64,000 nt of DNA from Dysgonomonas sp. UBA5412. GTDB lineage: Bacteria; Bacteroidota; Bacteroidia; Bacteroidales; Dysgonomonadaceae. The stretch lies in the NCBI GenBank assembly GCA_002409595.1, contig DHNQ01000007.1, forward strand, positions 4,826 to 68,825, in the 5' to 3' direction. Positions within the stretch are counted from its first letter, which is position 1. Every line of letters begins with the position of its first letter. Both the position numbers and the translations under genes were made by a program. The notes under the pieces are model-generated. The model worked only from the letters and a program-made list of their open reading frames with translations. It had not been told where the DNA came from and ran no database searches. This document shows, piece by piece, positions 17,513 through 26,715 of the stretch.

Positions 17513-19228
17513 ATGGATATTACAAAAATGATAGAGTCTGGTAAAAAGAAGCCGTTTTGGTTGTTTCTTTTTACATTGGTTTTTCTGTCTCTGTTCATGG
17601 TATTTTGTTTTGGTTCATCTTCATCCTATTCAGGATTTGACTTTCCTTTTCATTACAGACGCCTATATACATTAATAGATGCTTTGAAGCATGGTGTATA
17701 TCCTTCCTTTTATGTTGATTTTAGCAATGTAGAAGGCTACGGCTATTTTATAAAAGGCTTCTATTCCGATATTATTATGGTTCCTTTTGCTATCGTGGGC
17801 CTCTTTAGTAATGTTTACTTTGCTTATGACTTGATGATATTTACAATGACCGTATTATGCGGTATAATCATGTATTATGCAGTAAATGTAATTTATAGAA
17901 ATGCTTATACCGCTTCCATAGCTGCCATATTATATACATTTGCCGTCTATCGTTTATATGATATTTACCAGCGTGGAGCATTGGCAGAGGCTTTGTCTTT
18001 TACATTTCTTCCCCTCGTATTTCTTGGTTTATATTACGTTTTGATCGGCAATTATCGTAAATGGTATATATTGGCTATCGGTTATAGTTTGTTGATATAT
18101 ACACATACCATTGCATCTGTATTGATGTTTGTTGTACTTCTTATTCTGTTCGCTATCTATATAAAAAGAATTATAAACGAACCGAAAAGATTGTTCTACC
18201 TTCTCTTAGCCGGTGTTGTCACAGTACTTCTCACCGCTTATTATATACTGCCAATGCTGGAGCAGCTTTCTTCCAATTCTTTCTATCTTGATTCTCGAGA
18301 TCCGGGAGGTGGAGCAGGATATGGAAAAGTAGGTTTCGATTATATCTTTTGGGGCTTTCTTAGCGGTGTAGCGTACCCCACGCACGAACTCTGGTCGGGT
18401 GTCGGGATAATCTTAACACTTTGTCTGTGTTTTCGCTTTTTTATCAGAGGACAAAAAACTAAACTATTGAGAAGTGCTGATATATTCGCTATTATGGGAC
18501 TTCTTTTCATTCTATCCACGTCTCGCATTTTTCCTTGGGGACGATTTCCTTTCAGCCTACTATCTTTTATTCAGTATCCATGGCGGTTATACGAATTTGT
18601 AAGTTTATTTTTTGCCATAGCAGGAGCATATTATATTTCATCACTATTCGTAAAGCCGAAGCAACGTACATTAGTCATGTCATTCATTATTCTTGCTACG
18701 ATGTTTACCATTTATATACATAGTGAGAATTATAAATCTCTTGATCCCGATGGAGGTAAACCGTTGTCGGTAAGACAATCTTTGGTCGAACCTGATTACG
18801 AGAGAGGCTATAACCTGATAGGACGGGAGTATCTACCTTCTAAGCTGATTGACATTTCATATATTCACGATCGTAAAGAGAGGGTTGATCATAGAAATTC
18901 TGATACTCAGATTTCGGAATTGAGGCGAGAATATAACAAAACCTTATTTAAGGTAGCATTAAGTAAAAGCGATACTTTAGAGCTTCCATTGCTTTATTAT
19001 CTGGGATATAGTGTAACTTTGGACAACGAAAAGCTTCAGATAAACCAGAGTGACATGGGATTGATAGAAGTCGTAGCCCCTAGATCGGGCGATATAAAGG
19101 CATATTATGCCGGTACAACCTTACAAAAAAACAGTTTTTATATATCCTTATTAAGCAGTATTGCGTTAGGTATATATATATTCTTGAGGAGAAGACAGAG
19201 GACAGATGAAACAAAATTTGCTCGATAA
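17513..19228 (+). CDS. Multi-pass membrane protein, GT-C/YfhO-like, paralog 1 of 4
   Basis: Integral membrane protein of 571 aa with about 11-13 predicted hydrophobic helices and a C-terminal exposed domain. After the first helix, an external loop carries 'SGFDFPFHYRRL' (Asp43, His47, Arg49, Arg50). This resembles the acidic first-loop motif of GT-C glycosyltransferases and the 'GHDxxFHLxRI' pattern of the PTPS_related/YfhO-like membrane family. Later signatures shared by all four paralogs are 'EALSFTFLPLVFLGLYY', 'FPWGRFPFSLLSFIQYPWRL' and, in the exposed tail, 'LELPLLYYLGY'. A transferase acting on lipid-linked sugars is inference; no substrate can be read. It starts 47 bp after polA and its end overlaps paralog 2 by 23 bp. 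Confidence 0.8.
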   Translation: MDITKMIESGKKKPFWLFLFTLVFLSLFMVFCFGSSSSYSGFDFPFHYRRLYTLIDALKHGVYPSFYVDFSNVEGYGYFIKGFYSDIIMVPFAIVGLFSNVYFAYDLMIFTMTVLCGIIMYYAVNVIYRNAYTASIAAILYTFAVYRLYDIYQRGALAEALSFTFLPLVFLGLYYVLIGNYRKWYILAIGYSLLIYTHTIASVLMFVVLLILFAIYIKRIINEPKRLFYLLLAGVVTVLLTAYYILPMLEQLSSNSFYLDSRDPGGGAGYGKVGFDYIFWGFLSGVAYPTHELWSGVGIILTLCLCFRFFIRGQKTKLLRSADIFAIMGLLFILSTSRIFPWGRFPFSLLSFIQYPWRLYEFVSLFFAIAGAYYISSLFVKPKQRTLVMSFIILATMFTIYIHSENYKSLDPDGGKPLSVRQSLVEPDYERGYNLIGREYLPSKLIDISYIHDRKERVDHRNSDTQISELRREYNKTLFKVALSKSDTLELPLLYYLGYSVTLDNEKLQINQSDMGLIEVVAPRSGDIKAYYAGTTLQKNSFYISLLSSIALGIYIFLRRRQRTDETKFAR

Positions 19229-20888
19229 AATAGCAGCTAATAAGAAAAGCCATTTCTGGCTGTTCTTCATCGTATTAGTGTTACTCACACTGATAATGAT
19301 GTATTTTTATCAACCGCTTTGTCCCGGTCAGGATTTTTTCTTTCACTATCGGCGTTTACAAGCTTTGATGGATGGTCTGAAAACCAGCCCGTTTTTGATT
19401 TATATTGACTATAATGCAATTGATGGATACGGCTATCTGACTAAGGCTTTTTATCCCGATTTTGTACTTATTCCATTCGCTTTCATCGGTAATATTACTT
19501 CTCTTGAATTTGCATGGCAAAGCATGCTTTTCGTTATGACAGTGTTGTGTGGCGTTTTTACATACAAAACTGTAAGTATAATATATAAAAATACTTTTGC
19601 CGCTTCCATTGCCGCTTTGCTCTATACCTTTGCATTGTATCGTTTACTCGATATGTATCATCGTGCAGCATTGGCCGAAGCACTGTCTTTTACCTTTATT
19701 CCATTGGTTTTTCTGGGACTTTATTATATTCTGAATGCTGATTACAGAAAATGGTATGTACTTACTATCGGGTTTAGCCTGATGATATTCACACACCTTA
19801 TATCCTCGGTGTTGATGCTCGTTACAATCGTTATCTTCCTTTTGATATACTATAAATCACTGATCAGAGAACCCAAACGTTTCTTGTATCTTCTCATAGC
19901 AGGTATAGCAACCCTGATTGTTACTGCCTACTATATATATCCGATGTTGGAACAGATGAGTGCCGACACTTTCTATTATCAGAGCAGGTCTCTGATGGCA
20001 AAAACTGAAGATTCGGCTCTTCCGTTTCATTGGATTATATGGGGTATGTTTTCCGGTATTTTGATACCAGAACAAGCTTTTCTACCGGGAGTAGGACTTC
20101 TCTTAACGTGTGGTATCGCTTTGCGCCTCTTTGTTTATGGAAAATCACAACAATTGAGAAGTATTGATATTTGTGTTGTTGTCGGACTCTGTTATATTGT
20201 GGCAGCATCCCCGTTGTTTCCTTGGTCTATATTTCCGTTTAGTTTGCTCAACTTTATTCAGATGGCTTGGAGGCTGTTTGAGTTTTCATCTTTCTTTTTT
20301 GCCATCGCAGCAGGATATTATTTGTCGCAGTTATTGAAAACTAATAAGCGGGTTGTGTTCGGCGGAATATTGGTTGTTTTTGCTACTATATTGGTTTTAG
20401 CAAATGATGCAGAAATGTATAAAAAATATCGTTGCGAGCGTCCGATCACTCAGACTGCCAGCTTCGATAATGACTATCATTTAGGAGGTTTAGAATACAT
20501 TCCGTCCGTAGTTCCTTCTATCGAATATATACATCAAAGAGGAGACAGCATAGCCCGAAAATATTCTTCGACAGCTATATCGGGATATACACAGAGCAAA
20601 GGTGTAACCGCTTTTGATATAATCGCTCAAAATGATGAAACATTAGAGCTTCCTCTCATTTTTTATAAAGGATACGTAGCTCGACTAAATGGAGAGGATA
20701 TTCAGCCTTCTACAAGTGGAAATGGGTTGGTACAGCTTTCCGTCAGAGATACAGGGCATATAGAGGTTTATTATGGAGGAACTGTGATGCAAAAAATAAG
20801 TTATTTTGTCTCATTGTTTAGTATTATTGCTTTATGCTTTTATATCGCTGTTTCTTATCGTAAAAACAAAAGATACTCCGATCAATGA
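19206..20888 (+). CDS. Multi-pass membrane protein, GT-C/YfhO-like, paralog 2 of 4
   Basis: Second copy of the family, 560 aa. The N-terminus 'AANKKSHFWLFFIVLVLL' is close to that of paralog 4. The first external loop has 'GQDFFFHYRRL' with Asp43 at the same residue number as in paralog 1. The middle signature is 'EALSFTFIPLVFLGLYY'. The 'FPW' block reads 'FPWSIFPFSLLNFIQMAWRL', so the Gly-Arg pair of the other copies is Ser-Ile here. The exposed tail has 'LELPLIFYKGY' followed by an 'LNGEDI' turn and a final helix. It overlaps both neighbours (23 bp upstream, 4 bp ATGA downstream), which points to one translationally coupled operon. Confidence 0.8.
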   Translation: MKQNLLDKIAANKKSHFWLFFIVLVLLTLIMMYFYQPLCPGQDFFFHYRRLQALMDGLKTSPFLIYIDYNAIDGYGYLTKAFYPDFVLIPFAFIGNITSLEFAWQSMLFVMTVLCGVFTYKTVSIIYKNTFAASIAALLYTFALYRLLDMYHRAALAEALSFTFIPLVFLGLYYILNADYRKWYVLTIGFSLMIFTHLISSVLMLVTIVIFLLIYYKSLIREPKRFLYLLIAGIATLIVTAYYIYPMLEQMSADTFYYQSRSLMAKTEDSALPFHWIIWGMFSGILIPEQAFLPGVGLLLTCGIALRLFVYGKSQQLRSIDICVVVGLCYIVAASPLFPWSIFPFSLLNFIQMAWRLFEFSSFFFAIAAGYYLSQLLKTNKRVVFGGILVVFATILVLANDAEMYKKYRCERPITQTASFDNDYHLGGLEYIPSVVPSIEYIHQRGDSIARKYSSTAISGYTQSKGVTAFDIIAQNDETLELPLIFYKGYVARLNGEDIQPSTSGNGLVQLSVRDTGHIEVYYGGTVMQKISYFVSLFSIIALCFYIAVSYRKNKRYSDQ

Positions 20889-22594
20889 TGAAACAACATT
20901 ATCATATATCTGATTCGGGAAGGGATGATAAATATGGCTATTGGCTATTTTTGTTCGTTCTTTTAGCTCTTTCCTTATTTATGGTTTGTTGGTTTGGTCC
21001 TGTCTCCGAATATGCAGGGCATGATTATTATTTTAATATCAGGAGATTTGATGTGTTGACCAATGCGTTGAGGTTGCATACATATCCTATCTACATAGAT
21101 TATCAAGCATTAGAAGGATATGGATATTTTACCAAAGGTTTTTATCCCGATCTTATTATTTTGCCTTTTGCCGCTTTAGGTCTCTTTGTGGGAACGGTTG
21201 CTGCATATAATGTGATGATCTTTTTGATGACATTTCTTTGCGGATACTTCACTTACAAGGCTGTCAATACCATTTTTCATAATAATTTTGTAGCATCTGC
21301 AAGTTCTATATTATATACATTTTCGGTTTATCATCTTTTCGATTGGTATAATCGTGCTGCATTGGGCGAATCGTTGTCTTTTACTTTTTTACCCATTGTC
21401 TTTTTAGGGCTTTATCAAATAATAAAGGGTGATTATAAGAAATGGTATATTCTCACAATCGGATATAGCTTATTAATTTACACACACCTTTTGTCTTCTT
21501 TCTTAACGCTTATCGTTCTAGTTCTTATCTCAATATTAAATTGCAGAAGGTTACTGAAAGAGCCAAGACGAATTGTATTTCTTGTATTGGCTGCACTTGT
21601 AAGCATTCCTCTTACAGCAAGCTACATCTTTACGATGTTGGAACAGATGGCTTCCAATACTTTCTATTATAGCGTGAATGAGAATATAACGGGACAAACA
21701 AAATTGACATTGAGCCATATAGGATGGGGTGTGATGAGTGGAATAGTTTATCCTAAATCCGAAAATATGGCAGGAATCGGACTTTTGATAATCTTATTGA
21801 TTCTGCTCAGAGTGTTTGTAAAAGAAAAATCAAGATTGCTAAAGATGGCTGATTTCTGTGTTTTGATCGGGGTTATCCTGCTTCTTGCAGCTTCCAGCCT
21901 TTTTCCTTGGGGGCGATTGCCTTTAGGTTTTATCCAGTTTCCTTGGCGATTATATGAGTTTATTGTTTTCTTCTTTGCGGTTGGAGGATCTTATTATTTG
22001 GCTTGTGTTCTGAAAACCAAGAGACAGCTAACCATTGCGTCAGTAGTTATTATTGCCTTCACTATGCTTGTATTTGTAACAAGTGATAACAATTATAAAC
22101 ATTGGCAGTCATTAGCCAAATCAGAAGCTCCTGAATGGTTTACCGGTGTAGCCTCCGTCGAAAATGAATATTATTTGGGTGGATTGGAATATCTTCCGAC
22201 AAAAGTTCCTTCATATAATTATATTCATCAGCGAAGAAGTGACAGTATTCGGTTTGAGCATGAAGATACGGCATCATTTTCTGATATTTCGAGAGATAAA
22301 GGAGTATTCAGTGTAAATATAACTTCCCCTCAAACCACAACCGTAGAGCTTCCTCTTGTCTTTTATAAAGGATATAAAGCGATACTGAATGGAGAGATTT
22401 TATCGATAGGAGAAAGTAAAAACGGACTTATAGAATTTACCATCAATCAATCGGGTAAGATTGAGGTATTCTATACCTGGACTTTAGTGCAACAGATAAG
22501 TTGGTACATAACCTTATTCAGTATTTTTATTTTGATAATATACATTTCTTTTTTCCGAAGAAAAGGGGGTAAACAACGAAATTTGACGATATAA
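20885..22594 (+). CDS. Multi-pass membrane protein, GT-C/YfhO-like, paralog 3 of 4
   Basis: Third copy, 569 aa, with a slightly longer and more polar N-terminus. The start is the first of two adjacent ATG codons and overlaps the previous stop. The first-loop motif is 'GHDYYFNIRRF' (Asp47), so the His of the other copies is Asn here. The middle signature is 'ESLSFTFLPIVFLGLYQ' and the later one 'FPWGRLPLGFIQFPWRL' is three residues shorter than in paralog 1. The tail has 'VELPLVFYKGY'. These substitutions at otherwise conserved positions suggest that the copies have diverged in substrate or role. It is separated from paralog 4 by only 4 bp. Confidence 0.8.
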   Translation: MMKQHYHISDSGRDDKYGYWLFLFVLLALSLFMVCWFGPVSEYAGHDYYFNIRRFDVLTNALRLHTYPIYIDYQALEGYGYFTKGFYPDLIILPFAALGLFVGTVAAYNVMIFLMTFLCGYFTYKAVNTIFHNNFVASASSILYTFSVYHLFDWYNRAALGESLSFTFLPIVFLGLYQIIKGDYKKWYILTIGYSLLIYTHLLSSFLTLIVLVLISILNCRRLLKEPRRIVFLVLAALVSIPLTASYIFTMLEQMASNTFYYSVNENITGQTKLTLSHIGWGVMSGIVYPKSENMAGIGLLIILLILLRVFVKEKSRLLKMADFCVLIGVILLLAASSLFPWGRLPLGFIQFPWRLYEFIVFFFAVGGSYYLACVLKTKRQLTIASVVIIAFTMLVFVTSDNNYKHWQSLAKSEAPEWFTGVASVENEYYLGGLEYLPTKVPSYNYIHQRRSDSIRFEHEDTASFSDISRDKGVFSVNITSPQTTTVELPLVFYKGYKAILNGEILSIGESKNGLIEFTINQSGKIEVFYTWTLVQQISWYITLFSIFILIIYISFFRRKGGKQRNLTI

Positions 22595-22598
22595 ATAT

Positions 22599-24284
22599 AT
22601 GTTAGATAAAATAGTCCATGATATTGTTATAAATAAGAAATCTCACTTCTGGCTTTTTCTCATTGTGTTGGTTCTGCTTTCGGCAGCTATGGTCTTCATT
22701 TATGGGGCAGCATACAATCATCCCGGATACGACTATTATTTCCATCTCAAACGGTTTGAATCTATGATAACCGCTTTCAGGGAGGGACATTTTATTATTT
22801 ATATCGACTATTCGGCAGCCCTTAATTATGGTTATTTGAGCAAGGTCTTTTATTCTGATATTATTCTTGTACCTTTTGCCTTTTTGGGTTTGCTGATCGG
22901 TGCTTATGAAGCATACGAGGTTATGCTGTTCACAATGACTATTCTTTGCGGAATCTTTATGTATAGTGTGGTAAAGGTGATTTATAAAAGCTCATACATT
23001 GCCTTTCTATCGTCTATTTTATATACATTCTCGGTCTATCGTCTTTATGATATTTACAATAGAGGAGCCTTAGGGGAGGTTTTTGCATTTACCTTTATAC
23101 CTATTGTTTTTCTGGGTCTTTATCATATAATAAAAGGTGATTATAAAAAATGGTATATCATAACCATTGGCTTCACATTGCTGATTTTTTCGCATGTCAT
23201 ATCCACTGTCCTTACCTTTATCACTATTATTGCTATCCTGATTTTTTATTATAAGCCATTGATTAAAGAGCCTAAACGGATTGGTTATTTAGTTCTTGCC
23301 GGAGTTGTCACTCTTATACTCACTGCGGTTTATATTTGCCCTTTGATGGAACAATTGCAATCGAACCATTTCCGATACGAAACCAATGATTGGACTCTTC
23401 CTGCAAATGCGAAACTTCCGCTCTATCATGTTATGTGGGGTTTGATCTGTGGCTTTATATATCCCGGCACACTATCGCTAGTCGGAATCGGTATCCTGCT
23501 GACAGCTGTTATCTTCTTACGCCTTTTTGTAAAAGAAAAGGGTTCTCCTATGCTGAGAAGTGTTGATATAGGACTCGTTATTGGTATATTTTATATAATA
23601 GCTTCATCCAGTCTTTTCCCTTGGGGGCGTTTTCCTTTCACCCTTTTGTCTTTCATTCAATATCCCAGCAGGCTTTATTTGTTTGTAACATTCTTCTTTT
23701 CAGTAGCCGGAGGATATTACTTATCCGTAATTTTCAGAAAAGACAAATCTCGTTTTATTATTGCTGTCATCGTTATTTTTTGCTCATTAGTTACTTTCTA
23801 CACGCACAATGGACAATTCGTGCGCAAACATGTAGAAATACATGAAACGAATAAAGAACCCAATCCTTCTAACTTTTTTTATCTCAATGGTGCAGAATAT
23901 GTTCCTGATAGAATGGAGTCGGCATACCATATACTGTTCAGAGGAGATTCCGTTATCACTATGCAGGATAACGTTGAGGTTATCAGCTACGAAAGGGATA
24001 AGGAAGTGTTGAAAGTTGCGATTGAAGGGCATTATCCCGATTCTCTCGAATTACCTTTGCTCTACTATAAAGGATATGCAGCCTCTTTGAATGACAAATC
24101 GCTTCTGGTAACACAAAGCAATAGGGGATTGGTGCAGATACCGGTTGATGATTCCGGTAATGTAAAAGTTTATTATAAAGGTACAATTATTCAAAAAGTA
24201 AGTTACTATATTTCCATTGTAGGTATATTTGCATTGTGTATTTATATATTTTTACAAAGGAGAAGAAATTCTAAAAAGCTATAA
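22599..24284 (+). CDS. Multi-pass membrane protein, GT-C/YfhO-like, paralog 4 of 4
   Basis: Fourth copy, 561 aa. The N-terminus has 'VINKKSHFWLFLIVLVLL', very like paralog 2, and the first-loop motif is 'GYDYYFHLKRF' (Asp45). The middle signature 'EVFAFTFIPIVFLGLYH' and the 'FPWGRFPFTLLSFIQYPSRL' block (Ser in place of Trp before the Arg) follow. The exposed tail has 'LELPLLYYKGY' and ends with a last helix and a basic cytoplasmic end. Two bases separate it from the next small membrane-protein gene, so it appears to be part of a six-gene operon. Confidence 0.8.
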   Translation: MLDKIVHDIVINKKSHFWLFLIVLVLLSAAMVFIYGAAYNHPGYDYYFHLKRFESMITAFREGHFIIYIDYSAALNYGYLSKVFYSDIILVPFAFLGLLIGAYEAYEVMLFTMTILCGIFMYSVVKVIYKSSYIAFLSSILYTFSVYRLYDIYNRGALGEVFAFTFIPIVFLGLYHIIKGDYKKWYIITIGFTLLIFSHVISTVLTFITIIAILIFYYKPLIKEPKRIGYLVLAGVVTLILTAVYICPLMEQLQSNHFRYETNDWTLPANAKLPLYHVMWGLICGFIYPGTLSLVGIGILLTAVIFLRLFVKEKGSPMLRSVDIGLVIGIFYIIASSSLFPWGRFPFTLLSFIQYPSRLYLFVTFFFSVAGGYYLSVIFRKDKSRFIIAVIVIFCSLVTFYTHNGQFVRKHVEIHETNKEPNPSNFFYLNGAEYVPDRMESAYHILFRGDSVITMQDNVEVISYERDKEVLKVAIEGHYPDSLELPLLYYKGYAASLNDKSLLVTQSNRGLVQIPVDDSGNVKVYYKGTIIQKVSYYISIVGIFALCIYIFLQRRRNSKKL

Positions 24285-24286
24285 TT

Positions 24287-24499
24287 ATGAAACAGTTTTC
24301 CAATTACGATTATTTATATGCCGTTTTTATGTTCCTTTTCGGACTGTTTATGATATTCAGTCCCGGATCATTGATGCGCAAAGCCAAATATGATAAAGAA
24401 AGAATAAAAACAGAATCGTGGCTTAAGAAAACAGGAATTGTACTTTCTGTTATCGCTGTTTTGTTTGGAATATATGTCTATTACAAGTTGAATGCTTGA
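24287..24499 (+). CDS. Small membrane protein, two helices, function unknown
   Basis: A 70-aa protein with two hydrophobic helices ('YLYAVFMFLFGLFMIFSPG' and 'GIVLSVIAVLFGIYVYYKL') joined by a strongly basic and acidic loop ('RKAKYDKERIKTESWLKK'). I do not recognise a family. It starts 2 bp after paralog 4 and overlaps the following YqaA-type gene by 8 bp, so it looks like a genuine member of the operon rather than a chance frame. Confidence 0.72.
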   Translation: MKQFSNYDYLYAVFMFLFGLFMIFSPGSLMRKAKYDKERIKTESWLKKTGIVLSVIAVLFGIYVYYKLNA

Positions 24500-24935
24500 C
24501 GGATTTGTTGAATACGGTTATATAGGACTTTTCCTTGCATCATTTCTGGCTGCAACTATTTTGCCTTTTGGCTCTGAATTTGTTTTTGCCGGATTGCTCG
24601 CCATGGGCATGAATCCTTGGGGCTGTGTTATTGTTGCCTCTGTGGGCAATTGGCTGGGAGGTATGACAAACTATTTTCTCGGACGATTGGGTAAAATAGA
24701 ATGGATAGAAAAATATTTGAAAGTAGATAAAAGCAAAATACATAAAATGCAAAATTGGCTTGAGGGAAAAGGTGCTGTGATGGCATTTTTTAGTTTCATG
24801 CCCGTGGTTGGAGATATTATTGCTTTGGCATTAGGATATATGCGAGCAAATGTTTATATTGTAAATGTCTGCATGTTTACCGGAAAATTCGTTCGCTATG
24901 TTCTTATAATGTATGGCGTCAGTTGGATTATATAG
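24492..24935 (+). CDS. YqaA family (DedA/VTT domain) membrane protein
   Basis: Integral membrane protein of 147 aa from the YqaA branch of the DedA/SNARE-associated superfamily. DedA relatives are linked to lipid or undecaprenyl-phosphate flipping; the role of YqaA itself is not established. Visible features are 'ASFLAATILPFGSEFVFAG', the re-entrant 'SVGNWLGGMTNYFLGRLGK', 'WLEGKGAVMAFFSFMPVVGD' and a C-terminal helix. It is coupled by an 8-bp overlap to the 70-aa gene. Linkage with four GT-C-like proteins makes a role in lipid-carrier handling attractive, but this is inference. Confidence 0.88.
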   Translation: MLDGFVEYGYIGLFLASFLAATILPFGSEFVFAGLLAMGMNPWGCVIVASVGNWLGGMTNYFLGRLGKIEWIEKYLKVDKSKIHKMQNWLEGKGAVMAFFSFMPVVGDIIALALGYMRANVYIVNVCMFTGKFVRYVLIMYGVSWII

Positions 24936-25040
24936 CACGCGCTAATATAAGAGGAAGAATAGCATAGAAGTTGTATTTACAGAGTAAGTGTACATTTATA
25001 CTTGTTTTTATATTAGATTTTTAGAAAAGAAAAAATATTA

Positions 25041-25820
25041 ATGTCTACAATCCTATTTCACGAAATTGTTTTTGGCCCTATTCATAGCAGACGATTGGGT
25101 GCTTCTTTGGGAATGAATCTTCTCCCTTATGATGGTAAGCTGTGTTCTTTCGATTGCATCTACTGCGAATGTGGGTATAATAAAGATTTCAAAACCAAAA
25201 CAAAGCTGCCGGACAGAGAGAATGTAAAGGCTGCGCTAGAAGACAAGCTTATACGATTGCAGAAGGAAAATGCTAAGATAGATGTAATCACTTTTGCCGG
25301 AAATGGAGAGCCTACATTGCATCCACAATTTGCGGAGATAATAGATGATACTATCGAACTTAGAAACAGATTTTTTCCAGAAGCTAAAATCAGTGTTCTG
25401 TCTAATGCTATGCATGCCAATAAACAATCTGTATTCGAAGCCTTGCAAAAGGTAGATAATAATATTCTGAAATTAGATTCTGCCATATTAAGTACTGTAC
25501 AATTATTGGATCGACCTAATTCGCCGTCATATACGGTAGAGAAGCAAGTAGATTTATTCAAGAAATTTGAAGGTGACTTTATTTTGCAGACAATGTTTGT
25601 CCGAGGAAGCCATAATGGCAAAATTGTAGACAATACGACACAGGAAGAGGTGGACGCTTGGCTAAAAGTAGTTGAAGAAACTCAGCCTAAAGAAGTCATG
25701 ATTTATACTATTGATCGTGAAACTCCTGAAAAGAATCTTGAAAAAGTTTCTTTAGACAAATTGAAAGAGATAGCTAAGCGTGTTGAAGACTTGGGTATTA
25801 AGGTAAATGTGGCAGGATAA
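25041..25820 (+). CDS. Radical SAM protein
   Basis: Radical SAM enzyme of 259 aa; the reaction is unknown. The cluster motif is 'LCSFDCIYCECG' (Cys35, Cys39, Cys42), preceded by 'VFGPIHSRRLGASLGMNLLP', which is typical of a short radical SAM family found across Bacteroidetes. The SAM-binding Gly-rich segment is 'ITFAGNGEPTLHPQF' and further family features are 'VLSNAM' and 'KLDSA'. Its ATG at 25041 is 105 bp after the YqaA gene and the next gene follows after 39 bp. Confidence 0.9.
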   Translation: MSTILFHEIVFGPIHSRRLGASLGMNLLPYDGKLCSFDCIYCECGYNKDFKTKTKLPDRENVKAALEDKLIRLQKENAKIDVITFAGNGEPTLHPQFAEIIDDTIELRNRFFPEAKISVLSNAMHANKQSVFEALQKVDNNILKLDSAILSTVQLLDRPNSPSYTVEKQVDLFKKFEGDFILQTMFVRGSHNGKIVDNTTQEEVDAWLKVVEETQPKEVMIYTIDRETPEKNLEKVSLDKLKEIAKRVEDLGIKVNVAG

Positions 25821-25859
25821 ATCTGCATATTAAATGTTAAAATAATTAAAGTAAGAATA

Positions 25860-26411
25860 ATGGTTACAATAGTATTTAGCCATCCGTGGCATGGAAGCTT
25901 TAACAAAGCTATTTTAGATGCAATTGCTGCAAAGTTTGATAACGATAATAAGGCTTATCAGATAATAGACCTTCCCAAGGATAAATTTGATCCTTCATTC
26001 TCGGAAGCAGAACTTGCAGTCTTCAATCAAGGTAAAGCGCTTGATCCGCTGGTTATTAAATATCAGGAAATGATAAGTAATTCGGACGAGATGATCTTTA
26101 TATATCCTATCTGGTGGGGTACGATGCCTGCCATTCTGAAGGGATTCTTTGATAAAGTATTACTCAAGGATTATGCATATAATTATAATAATGGATGGAC
26201 TCCCCTTCTGAATATAAAGAAATCGACTGTAATCACTACTTCCGAGAGTCCTGCGGCTAACTTTAAACCGTTTGTTCAAGATTATTTTATTCCACAGATG
26301 CTTTATTCTGTCGGCATTAATAATGCATCATGGCTGGCTTGTGAACATGTTTCCGCCGGTACAGACGAAATGCGTAAAGACTTTCTTAAAAAAGTAGAAG
26401 AAGCTGTATAA
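25860..26411 (+). CDS. NAD(P)H-dependent oxidoreductase (flavodoxin-2 fold)
   Basis: FMN-dependent quinone or flavin reductase of the KefF/MdaB-like flavodoxin-2 family, 183 aa, cytoplasmic. Evidence is the first-strand phosphate loop 'IVFSHPWHGSFNKAILDAI' and the substrate-side segment 'IYPIWWGTMPAILKGFFDKV', which is highly typical. Substrate is not predictable. A strong terminator follows 25 bp after the stop. Confidence 0.9.
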   Translation: MVTIVFSHPWHGSFNKAILDAIAAKFDNDNKAYQIIDLPKDKFDPSFSEAELAVFNQGKALDPLVIKYQEMISNSDEMIFIYPIWWGTMPAILKGFFDKVLLKDYAYNYNNGWTPLLNIKKSTVITTSESPAANFKPFVQDYFIPQMLYSVGINNASWLACEHVSAGTDEMRKDFLKKVEEAV

Positions 26412-26435
26412 ATTTTGAGATGCTATATAGATTCA

Positions 26436-26468
26436 AAAGAGGAGCTAATTTAGCTCCTCTTTTTATTT
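26436..26468 (+). terminator. Intrinsic terminator after the oxidoreductase gene
   Basis: A perfect 10-bp GC-containing stem (26438-26447 with 26451-26460) with a 3-base loop is followed by a T-rich tail. It ends the plus-strand run that began at polA. Confidence 0.92.
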
Positions 26469-26658
26469 ATGACTATTTGATCGTAAAAAATATTAAATCC
26501 GAAAATTTTCTCTCTGCAAGATATATTAATGCAATGCTTTTCTGTTTTAATGATACATTTTAGAAGTATTTAAACGAAGAAAATATTCGTTAGTAATACT
26601 TACACATCCGATCAATTTATTTAACGCTGATTAACTATCCTTAAATCGACTTCTGATA

Positions 26659-26666
26659 TACATTTG
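26659..26666 (+). promoter_or_regulatory. Candidate -7 promoter box for the Lys/Ala-rich exported protein
   Basis: TACATTTG matches the Bacteroidetes -7 consensus 50 bp before the ATG. The remainder of the 26469-26715 stretch shows no other clear feature. Confidence 0.5.
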
Positions 26667-26715
26667 TTCTGTATTTAAACAAGTAATGTTTAACATTTTT
26701 AATACGCAGAAAATT

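Noticed and set aside
17513..24284. Reading the four paralogs as fragments of one broken gene
   Set aside because: Each has its own start, first-loop motif, middle block and exposed tail; they are complete copies in tandem.
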